Source: Candidatus Poseidoniales archaeon (GTDB lineage Archaea > Thermoplasmatota > Poseidoniia > Poseidoniales > Thalassarchaeaceae). Taken from it: a stretch of 7,411 nt of DNA. Positions within the stretch are counted from its first letter, which is position 1, and each line of letters starts with the position of its first letter. Of the stretch, positions 1 to 5,675 are shown one piece after another. The position numbers were made by a program, and so were the translations under genes. The stretch spans positions 1 through 7,411 of the forward strand of contig JAKUTA010000058.1 of the NCBI GenBank assembly GCA_022447885.1, given 5' to 3'. The notes beneath the pieces are model-generated. The model did not search any database and had not been told where the DNA came from. It saw only the letters and a program-made list of their open reading frames with translations.

Positions 1-2
1 GC

Positions 3-278
3 ATGTCTCCGACAGGTGAGTCCGCATTGGTGGTGCTCACCTTCGTCTTGGGGTTGGGGTGGACGCTCTACTGGGCGGGAGCGACTCCCGACGGGCTGTT
101 CGCTGGCTGGGACCCGCAGCTGCTCTCATTCTTCTTCGGGATGGCGATGGTGACGCTGATGATCATGGGCATCGTCTACCTGAAATGGGTCATGCCCGAT
201 ATCGTCATCGTCAAGCATCGGCGAAACAAGTACATGAGCCAGAAGGACCCCGAGAGTTGGTATGATTACAAGGTGTGA
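3..278 (+). CDS. Small two-helix membrane protein, probable accessory subunit of the cytochrome b/Rieske complex (start uncertain)
   Basis: I do not recognise this 91-residue protein as a named family. It shows two clear hydrophobic segments, about residues 8-26 and 39-63, joined by a short polar loop (around A26-D37). A basic tail follows (KHRRNKY at 71-77), so the C-terminus should face the cytoplasm and, by hairpin topology, the N-terminus as well. There is no haem-binding CxxCH and no cysteine at all. It sits 3 bases ahead of the Rieske gene, and its stop codon lies inside the ribosome-binding region of that gene, so the two are almost certainly co-transcribed. An accessory or assembly role in the complex is inferred from position only. 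Only two bases precede the ATG in the window, so an upstream start or a longer N-terminus cannot be excluded. Confidence 0.72.
   Translation: MSPTGESALVVLTFVLGLGWTLYWAGATPDGLFAGWDPQLLSFFFGMAMVTLMIMGIVYLKWVMPDIVIVKHRRNKYMSQKDPESWYDYKV
271..275 (+). promoter_or_regulatory. Shine-Dalgarno for the Rieske gene
   Basis: AGGTG lies 6 bases before the ATG at 282, just ahead of and touching the TGA stop (276-278) of the upstream small membrane protein. It matches the archaeal GGAGGTGA consensus in part and supports the chosen Rieske start. The geometry suggests translational coupling. Confidence 0.6.
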
Positions 279-281
279 GAC

Positions 282-1157
282 ATGGCGCGTGAATTCCGAC
301 TGCGTAAATCGCCCTGGTCACCTGAGGGCGAAGCCGAGACGGGACAGGTGCTCGACCGGCGTCAGTTCATCCGCTACTCGTTCAACCGCGCCGCCGGCGG
401 GATCACCGCCATCAGCCTCGGTGCCATCGGCTTCGCGTCGCTGCTGATGGGTGAGTCGGGGGGAGGCGGTGGTGACTCGGCGATCCGCTTCTGGGTGCCC
501 AAGGGTTCCGAGGACAGCGTGTGGTACGGAGACCTGCACCTCGAGACGATGACCGAATCGGGATTCAAGGAAGAGGCGGGAAGGTCAACGACCGGCATGT
601 CGGGCGCCTCGGGGGTCTGGTCGGGGTTGCCGGTGAACGTCGTCTACATCCCGCATGAGGAGAACAAGAACCTCCCACCGATGCAGAACAAGCCGAGAAT
701 CCAGTTCATGGACGGCGTCGACCAGACCGGGGCGGTCATCGGCTACGGCGGCGACATGGAGGAGGACCCGGTATACGCCGCCCTCAAGGTGAGCAACAAC
801 CTCCTGGTCATCTTCGGCCGCTGCCCGCATCTCTGCTGCATCCCCGGCTGGCAGCTCATCGAGAACAACTTCACCGCCGACAACTGGGAGCCGGGCGGCC
901 TCGACTCGGGGGGCAACAAACTGTTCTGCATCTGCCACTCCAGCCGCTACGACCCCACCGTCGTAGAGAAGAACACCAACCGCAACCGCGCCAGTGGGAC
1001 GGTGTTCCAATACTTCGGAATCAAGCGGACCGGAGGTCCGACACCTGTCGGAATGCCACTCATCCCGTTCACCGTGAACAACGATGTCATCGAGGTCGTC
1101 GACTTCAAGGCTGAGGGAATCGAGGCGATGCTCGACTGGTACACGTACTGCGATTGA
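282..1157 (+). CDS. Rieske [2Fe-2S] protein, Tat-targeted, cytochrome bc/b6f-type
   Basis: This subunit accepts one electron from quinol at the outer (Qo) site of cytochrome b and passes it to a soluble or membrane acceptor outside the membrane. A twin-arginine motif (DRRQFIRYS, residues 25-33) precedes a single anchor helix (about 39-57) and a glycine-rich hinge (GESGGGGG, 57-64). This is the usual layout for an uncleaved Tat-exported Rieske protein with a mobile head. Box 1 is CPHLCC (181-186) and box 2 is CICHSSRY (216-223). They give cluster ligands C181, H183, C216, H219 and the disulfide pair C186/C218. S221 and Y223 occupy the positions that raise the potential in bc1 Rieske proteins. 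The Pro loop is GPTP (252-255). C185 replaces the usual glycine of box 1, which is odd. At 291 residues it is longer than typical bacterial forms because of an insertion before box 1. Cytochrome b follows 12 bases downstream. Confidence 0.95.
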   Translation: MAREFRLRKSPWSPEGEAETGQVLDRRQFIRYSFNRAAGGITAISLGAIGFASLLMGESGGGGGDSAIRFWVPKGSEDSVWYGDLHLETMTESGFKEEAGRSTTGMSGASGVWSGLPVNVVYIPHEENKNLPPMQNKPRIQFMDGVDQTGAVIGYGGDMEEDPVYAALKVSNNLLVIFGRCPHLCCIPGWQLIENNFTADNWEPGGLDSGGNKLFCICHSSRYDPTVVEKNTNRNRASGTVFQYFGIKRTGGPTPVGMPLIPFTVNNDVIEVVDFKAEGIEAMLDWYTYCD

Positions 1158-1164
1158 GAGGTGA
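1158..1164 (+). promoter_or_regulatory. Shine-Dalgarno that fixes the cytochrome b start at 1170
   Basis: GAGGTGA is a near-perfect match to the archaeal anti-SD complement and ends 5 bases before the ATG at 1170. A GTG at 1161 is in the same frame but lies inside this motif, so it is very unlikely to be the initiator. The SD begins immediately after the Rieske stop codon. Confidence 0.75.
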
Positions 1165-1169
1165 GTGAG

Positions 1170-2036
1170 ATGATACTGCAATTCTGGTTCCTGTGGCTGT
1201 TCATCGCGCTGATCGTGGTGCTCGTAGCCTTCACCCTGCGCAAGGAGAGCGAGGAGATGCCGCGCAAGGAGATCCTGCGCGCTGTCGAAGCATCCACGAA
1301 GATGGGACTGGCGGAGAAACTGTTCCTGTGGGTGTTCTCCTGGCTCGACACCCGTTTCCGCATCCAGGACTACTGGGCGATGAGCCGCGACGCTTACCAC
1401 AGCATGCACCGGCAGATGCCGATGACGCACGCCGAGAAGTACAAACTGCGCATCATCTGGTACTGGTATCCGCTCTACTGCCTGGGTGGAATCTCCTTCC
1501 TGGCGTTCATCCTGCTGATCATCACCGGCACCGTGCTCGGCATCTACTACGTTCCGGGAGGAGAGGGCGATCCGAGTCCTGCCTACGGCAGCATGCAGTT
1601 CATCATGACACAGTTGCCGTTCGGCTACATCATGCGCTCGCTGCACCACTGGGGAACGCACTTCATGGTCGCCTCGGTGTTCCTGCACATGTGCCGCGTC
1701 TACTTCACCGGAGCCTACCGCAACCCCCGCGAACTCAACTGGCTCATCGGGGTCGGCCTGATGTTCTTCACCATCTTCTTCGGTTACTCGGGCTATCTGC
1801 TCCCTTGGGATGCGCTCGCCTTCGGCGCCGCCACCATCGGCATCAACATGGCGAACTCGACGCCGTTGATCGGTGGATGGGTCGCTAGAGCGTTGTTCGG
1901 GGGGACCAGCCTGTCGGGGGCGACCGTGACCCGGATGTACTTCCTGCACGTGTTCATCCTGCCAGTCATAGTCACGGCGCTGATCATCGTGCACCTGTTC
2001 ATCGTCTGGGTTCAGGGGATAGCGGAGCCGCATTGA
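1170..2036 (+). CDS. Cytochrome b, N-terminal di-haem half (cytochrome b6-like)
   Basis: This is the membrane core that holds both b-haems of a quinol-oxidising bc/b6f complex. The 288-residue protein matches the four-helix b6 half: helix A about 97-120, B about 155-178, C about 190-212, D about 256-281. Likely haem ligands are H159 and H173 on helix B (motif RSLHHWG, then HMCR) and H260 and H275 on helix D. The helix D pair is 15 apart, as in cytochrome b6, whereas bc1 has 14. The GYLLPWDA motif (209-216) after helix C is characteristic. Unusually, an additional N-terminal hydrophobic helix (3-22) and a charged amphipathic stretch (24-95) precede helix A. The C-terminal half of cytochrome b is encoded separately by the next gene, as in b6f complexes. 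The ATG at 1170 is chosen over the in-frame GTG at 1161 because of the SD at 1158-1164. Confidence 0.95.
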   Translation: MILQFWFLWLFIALIVVLVAFTLRKESEEMPRKEILRAVEASTKMGLAEKLFLWVFSWLDTRFRIQDYWAMSRDAYHSMHRQMPMTHAEKYKLRIIWYWYPLYCLGGISFLAFILLIITGTVLGIYYVPGGEGDPSPAYGSMQFIMTQLPFGYIMRSLHHWGTHFMVASVFLHMCRVYFTGAYRNPRELNWLIGVGLMFFTIFFGYSGYLLPWDALAFGAATIGINMANSTPLIGGWVARALFGGTSLSGATVTRMYFLHVFILPVIVTALIIVHLFIVWVQGIAEPH

Positions 2037-2040
2037 GGTG
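2035..2040 (+). promoter_or_regulatory. Shine-Dalgarno for the cytochrome b/HdrD-like fusion gene
   Basis: GAGGTG overlaps the last two bases of the cytochrome b TGA stop (2034-2036) and ends 5 bases before the ATG at 2046. The stop/SD overlap favours coupled translation of the two halves of cytochrome b. Confidence 0.7.
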
Positions 2041-2045
2041 TAGTC

Positions 2046-4940
2046 ATGGGTTTGATGGACAACTTCGGGCGTATCGCTGACGTCTACATCCGCGAGAAGG
2101 AGCAGCTGCGCGACGCTGAGAAGGAGCGCCGCCGGGTGTTCATCGGACATCCGTTCTGGCCGCACGAGGTGCTGCGTGACAGCATCATCTTCGCCGCCAT
2201 GTTGGCGGTGCTCCTGTTCTATTCGTGGATCATCCCGCCTCCGCTGCACATCTCCGCCGACCCGTTCGCGCAGGCCGGCTTCGTGTTCCCTGACTGGTAC
2301 GTGCTGTTCTCCTACGGATACCTCCGCTGGGGTGAGTACCTGCCGCAGTTCGACATCCCGCTGCCGAGCATCATCGGGAACTTCTTCGGCAGCCCGATCA
2401 TCTCCTGGAACGCAGGCTGGTGGGGGGCCTTCCTGACCGGCTTCCCGGTCGGCATCCTGGCGCTGCCACCGTTCCTCGGGGGGCGTGCCAAGCGGGGTGT
2501 GGAGGACCCGTGGTTCGCCACCGCCGGGGCGATCTACCTGGCGCACGTCTGGTTCATCTCCGTCTATTCGATCAACATCTTCCTCGACATCTACTCCAAG
2601 AACCGCTCCGACTACTGCGTGCACAACACGCATGCGGGGCTGAGTTGCGGTGTGCGCGAACCGTGGGTGGCCGACCTGTTCAACGCCGCCCCATGGATCT
2701 TGACTGGGATCTTCATCTGGGTGACGCTCTACTTCGCGATCCGCTGGTTCCTGGTCACGTCAGCGGGAGCCAGGACGACTCCTCGACTCGGCAAACAGGT
2801 CGCCTTGGGCACCTTGCTGGTGACGGTGTTGTTCTCCGCGTTCGCCTGTCTCGTGTACGACGACGGTTTCTGGGACCTCGGCGGGTTCGGCGCCATGGAC
2901 GACGTCGATGATCTAGCCACGATGCGCGGCCAGCCTTCTGACACGCTCGTGTCCATCGAAGAGGGGCACGACTGGGGCGATTTGCAGACGGCCTGCCTGT
3001 CCTATGCGGACAGTGACGAGAACGCGGTGTGGGATGACAAGATGTTCAGTGGGAACGATTCCCAGGACAGAGGCGACTGGTGCCTGATACCTGCGAATCG
3101 CTGGCTCGATTGGACGATTCATCAACCGACCCTGAAACAGATCATCGATTTCTCCGACGCCAACAACCACCAGCAGGTGCACACCGTTGCCGGAGAGGTG
3201 ACCAGCGGTACGAACGCGCTGAGCGATTCCTACCAATCCAACGGGACTCACAGCACGAGTCGCACATACGCGCTGGTCATCGAGGACCTCGGTCTGGAGA
3301 CCACCGAGGTGGACCTCGGCTGCACCTTCCGCACCAGCACGCGCAAGGCGGGCGACCACACGCTCGGCCTTTCGGTCAGCGATTCTGCGGGGAGGGTGGT
3401 CGCAGCGCTGGCAGGTAACCCCGAGGAAGGATCGACCTGTGTCACACGCACTGTTCATCTCGCTCCGGGAGCATACACGGTCGACTTCACACTCGATTCC
3501 ACCTTCAACACCCCGGAGAACGCCAACGTCACCGTCAATGCCTCCTCCTCCGTGCTGGCCTTCCAGCCGCTGTTCCTGGATGCCGACACCGGGATGGCTG
3601 TCGACCGCAGCACCACTGATCTCGATGACGCTGCGCTGATGGCGCTGGCGGTGGAGAACCCGACCTACCACCGGAACCCGAAGAGCCTCGACGCCAAACT
3701 GACCTACTCGCTGTTCATCCCCTGCCTGGGAGTCGGTGCGGTCGTCTACGTGACCATGCGCGGCATGGCGCGGGGCTACGAGTATGAGATGAACAAGTGC
3801 TACGGATGCGACCTGTGCGACGACGCCTGTCCGGTGCGCATGTTCAACGCCGGTGACAAGCTGAACATCATCTACAACACCTGGAACAACGAGCACGACG
3901 GCGTGCCGATGTACTCCTGCCTCACCTGTGGTGCGTGCACCAACGCCTGTCCGCAGTTGGTCGACTACGACACCTACGTCGACATCCGCCGCAACCTCGT
4001 CGTGGGTGGCCCGCCGGAGGCGAACATCCCGCACTCCGTGCTCTCAGCGGTGATGATCGCCGAGGCGGAGGAGGAGTTCGATGACGACTTCATCTCGGTT
4101 GAGGACTACCCGATCGACTCCAACGTCGGCTACTACGGCGGCTGCGTCGACTACTTCGACCAGGAGATGATCTTCAGCCACAAGAACCACGGCGCGATGA
4201 ACCTGGGCGAGACGACCACGGCGGCGTTCACCCTGTTCGAGGAGGCGGGGCTGGATGTGTCGTATCTGGGCCGGGACTTCCTCAAGTGCAGCGGGCACGA
4301 CCAGAAGTGGCAGGGCATGACCGAGGTGTTCGAGAAGCTGAAGGCCTACAACCAGAAGAAACTCAAGCAGACCGGCATCGACACGCTGGTCACCAGCTGC
4401 GCCGAGTGTTTCAGGACTTTCTCACTCGATTACGAACTCGACATGAAGGTGATGCACACCACCGAGTATCTCATCGAGAACGGCTACGAAGTGGACCTCG
4501 CTGTCGAAGACGAGACGAAGGTCACCTTCCACGACCCCTGTCGGCTCGGCCGCCACATGAACCTCTACGAGCCACCGCGCGACCTCATCAAGGCTGTCAA
4601 GGGTGTGGAGTTGGTCGAGATGGAGCACAACCGCGAGGAGGGTGGCTGCTGCGGAGTGTCAGCGATGCAGTCGTGCAACGAGGACAGCCGCATCGTGCGC
4701 ATAGCCCGCTTCGAGGAGGTGCTGGCGACCGGCGCTGACATGATGCTCACCAGCTGCCCGAAGTGCGTGGCGCACTTCGAGTGCCTCAAGTTCGAGGGTG
4801 ACCCGAGATACGACTTCGAGATTCTCGATGTGGTCTCCTTCCTCGCTCGTCAGGTAGTCGAGAAGAAGGCCGTAGGGGCTGAAGCGATCCAACTCGTCAG
4901 CGAGGAAGGAAGCGGCACTTCGGTCGAAGCGAGCAGCTGA
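2046..4940 (+). CDS. Fusion: cytochrome b C-terminal (subunit IV-like) half, extracytoplasmic domain, ferredoxin and HdrD-like CCG domains
   Basis: This is one unbroken 964-residue frame. Residues 1-182 resemble subunit IV, with helices at about 44-62, 121-141 and 158-182, and the Qo-site motif PDWY at 82-85 in the loop after the first helix. Two further helices follow (about 213-237 and 250-271). A roughly 280-residue acidic, strand-rich domain (272-550) has four cysteines (317, 346, 426, 465), no CxxCH and several N-glycosylation-type sequons, so it is probably outside the cell. A sixth helix (551-573) returns the chain inside. Two [4Fe-4S] motifs follow: C585/588/591/595 and C625/628/631/635, each ending CP. 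Then come two HdrB/HdrD-type CCG domains. The first is C700, C748-S749-G750, CxxC 785/788 (degenerate); the second is C832, C868-C869-G870, CxxC 904/907 (complete). CCG domains bind non-cubane clusters and often reduce disulfides. The substrate here is unknown. Quinone-linked electron exchange with a cytoplasmic couple is inferred. Confidence 0.93.
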   Translation: MGLMDNFGRIADVYIREKEQLRDAEKERRRVFIGHPFWPHEVLRDSIIFAAMLAVLLFYSWIIPPPLHISADPFAQAGFVFPDWYVLFSYGYLRWGEYLPQFDIPLPSIIGNFFGSPIISWNAGWWGAFLTGFPVGILALPPFLGGRAKRGVEDPWFATAGAIYLAHVWFISVYSINIFLDIYSKNRSDYCVHNTHAGLSCGVREPWVADLFNAAPWILTGIFIWVTLYFAIRWFLVTSAGARTTPRLGKQVALGTLLVTVLFSAFACLVYDDGFWDLGGFGAMDDVDDLATMRGQPSDTLVSIEEGHDWGDLQTACLSYADSDENAVWDDKMFSGNDSQDRGDWCLIPANRWLDWTIHQPTLKQIIDFSDANNHQQVHTVAGEVTSGTNALSDSYQSNGTHSTSRTYALVIEDLGLETTEVDLGCTFRTSTRKAGDHTLGLSVSDSAGRVVAALAGNPEEGSTCVTRTVHLAPGAYTVDFTLDSTFNTPENANVTVNASSSVLAFQPLFLDADTGMAVDRSTTDLDDAALMALAVENPTYHRNPKSLDAKLTYSLFIPCLGVGAVVYVTMRGMARGYEYEMNKCYGCDLCDDACPVRMFNAGDKLNIIYNTWNNEHDGVPMYSCLTCGACTNACPQLVDYDTYVDIRRNLVVGGPPEANIPHSVLSAVMIAEAEEEFDDDFISVEDYPIDSNVGYYGGCVDYFDQEMIFSHKNHGAMNLGETTTAAFTLFEEAGLDVSYLGRDFLKCSGHDQKWQGMTEVFEKLKAYNQKKLKQTGIDTLVTSCAECFRTFSLDYELDMKVMHTTEYLIENGYEVDLAVEDETKVTFHDPCRLGRHMNLYEPPRDLIKAVKGVELVEMEHNREEGGCCGVSAMQSCNEDSRIVRIARFEEVLATGADMMLTSCPKCVAHFECLKFEGDPRYDFEILDVVSFLARQVVEKKAVGAEAIQLVSEEGSGTSVEASS

Positions 4941-5007
4941 ATCAGCGCGAGTGCACGAGCGCAGCATTGAGAATGGGTGACCACCCGGATGAATCCGAGG
5001 ATGAGCG
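4941..5007 (+). other. 67-base spacer between the fusion gene and the ferredoxin gene
   Basis: This is the only gap of note in the plus-strand operon. It contains no AT-rich archaeal TATA-like element and no T-run. A weak GGGT/ACCC inverted repeat lies at 4975-4986. A GAGG at 4997-5000 is the probable SD for the ferredoxin ATG at 5008. Read-through transcription is therefore more likely than a new promoter. Confidence 0.4.
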
Positions 5008-5340
5008 ATGACCACGCTGGATGAACTGGCCGCGCGGCGCCAAGCCGAGACCGATCGGGTCATGCTGATGATGAACCGCATGCGCACCAAACAGCGGGAG
5101 GATATCCGCGGCGGTGACGACGTGGTGGCGTTCGTCAACGAGGAGGCGTGCATCGGCTGCGACCAGTGCATCATCGTCTGTGACGACAATGCGATCGAAC
5201 TCTATGACGTGCCCAACCGCTCACCGATCATCAACGTCGACATCAACCGCAAGGCGCGTGTCATCCGCGACAACTGCACCGGCTGCAGGCTGTGTGTGCT
5301 CGCCTGTCCGACGAAGGCGATCGTGTCGATCGACCGCTGA
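5008..5340 (+). CDS. 2x[4Fe-4S] ferredoxin-like protein, probable electron partner of the fusion protein
   Basis: This 110-residue soluble protein carries two cubane-cluster motifs of the bacterial-type ferredoxin fold. They are C48/C51/C54/C58 and C90/C93/C96/C100, the second followed by the usual proline (CP) and the first by aspartate instead. About 28 residues separate the two motifs, longer than in minimal clostridial ferredoxins. The N-terminal 40 residues form a charged, probably helical extension rich in R, K, E and M that could be a docking segment. No signal peptide or membrane helix is visible, so it should be cytoplasmic, on the same side as the CCG domains of the preceding gene. 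Its place in the operon suggests that it shuttles electrons to or from that module; this is inference. The start at 5008 is supported by GAGG at 4997-5000. An ATG at 5001 is out of frame. Confidence 0.88.
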   Translation: MTTLDELAARRQAETDRVMLMMNRMRTKQREDIRGGDDVVAFVNEEACIGCDQCIIVCDDNAIELYDVPNRSPIINVDINRKARVIRDNCTGCRLCVLACPTKAIVSIDR

Positions 5341-5344
5341 GGTG
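5339..5344 (+). promoter_or_regulatory. Shine-Dalgarno that fixes the start of the second small membrane protein at 5352
   Basis: GAGGTG overlaps the ferredoxin stop codon (5338-5340) and lies 7 bases ahead of the ATG at 5352. This rules against a longer reading beginning at 5292, which would overlap the conserved second cluster region of the ferredoxin. Confidence 0.7.
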
Positions 5345-5351
5345 GGACAAC

Positions 5352-5675
5352 ATGGCAGAGGAGAAGGATCCGGTCCGATTCGGCGCTGAGTTCGGGCCCT
5401 ACCGCTCGAGTCGCACCCGCGGCGTCTCCGTGTCGACGTTCAAGACGCTCGTGTGGATCTCGAATCTAGGTGGGCTGCTGCTGTGCGTCATCGCCCTCGA
5501 GATGATGATCGTGCAGCAGCGATTCTGGTGGGGACTCGCCGCGGCCATCGCCGGCATCGCCATCGCCCTGTTCCCCTCCAACTACGAGATCACCGGGATG
5601 GAGACCCTCGAAGGTTCCGAGGACGAGGAAGCTGAAGCGCAGGATGAGGAAGGTGAAGCGGAGGATGAGGGATGA
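5352..5675 (+). CDS. Small two-helix membrane protein with repetitive acidic C-terminal tail
   Basis: This is a 107-residue protein of no family I recognise. It has a basic N-terminal region (R9, R18, R21, R23, K31), two hydrophobic segments at about 30-54 and 59-76 forming a hairpin, and a strongly acidic tail from about residue 84 that is almost only D, E, A and G. The tail is built from an imperfect 7-residue repeat (EDEEAEA, QDEEGEA, EDEG). Charge distribution suggests that both termini are cytoplasmic. It follows the ferredoxin by 11 bases and its stop overlaps the start of the alkyltransferase gene (ATGA), so it is in the same transcript. A role as a small subunit or ferredoxin dock of the membrane complex is possible from context alone. 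The start is set by the SD at 5339-5344. Confidence 0.75.
   Translation: MAEEKDPVRFGAEFGPYRSSRTRGVSVSTFKTLVWISNLGGLLLCVIALEMMIVQQRFWWGLAAAIAGIAIALFPSNYEITGMETLEGSEDEEAEAQDEEGEAEDEG
5619..5672 (+). repeat. Imperfect 21-base tandem repeat (2.5 units) encoding the acidic tail
   Basis: Units lie at 5619-5639, 5640-5660 and a partial one at 5661-5672. Units 1 and 2 differ at only three positions by eye. The period is a multiple of three and each unit encodes seven residues, so expansion or contraction would preserve the frame. Confidence 0.7.

Noticed and set aside
1161..1169. GTG at 1161 as the cytochrome b start
   Set aside because: It lies within the GAGGTGA Shine-Dalgarno that serves the ATG at 1170.
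585..2633. Very long minus-strand open frame (682 codons) antisense to the Rieske and cytochrome b genes
   Set aside because: Its translation is R/D/V/H-rich low-complexity without any recognisable fold, as expected from the antisense frame of GC-rich codons. The plus-strand genes have unmistakable motifs and SD sites.
2859..3695. Cytochrome c or cupredoxin identity for the extracytoplasmic domain
   Set aside because: No CxxCH and no His/Cys-His-Met ligand pattern is visible in residues 272-550.
2913..4034. Minus-strand open frame of 373 codons opposite the fusion gene
   Set aside because: It has the same composition artefact, no motif, and lies fully antisense to conserved ferredoxin and ectodomain coding sequence.
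4975..4986. Inverted repeat GGGT/ACCC as a possible terminator or attenuator
   Set aside because: Only four base pairs with a four-base loop and no T-run; the following ferredoxin gene looks co-transcribed.
4989..5024. Eleven-codon mini-frame (ATG at 4989) overlapping the ferredoxin start, preceded by GGGTGA
   Set aside because: A leader peptide is conceivable but the frame is too short to tell from chance and there is no biased codon content or attenuator structure.
5292..5351. Upstream start for the acidic-tail membrane protein
   Set aside because: It would overlap the ferredoxin's conserved end, whereas the ATG at 5352 has a good SD at 5339-5344.
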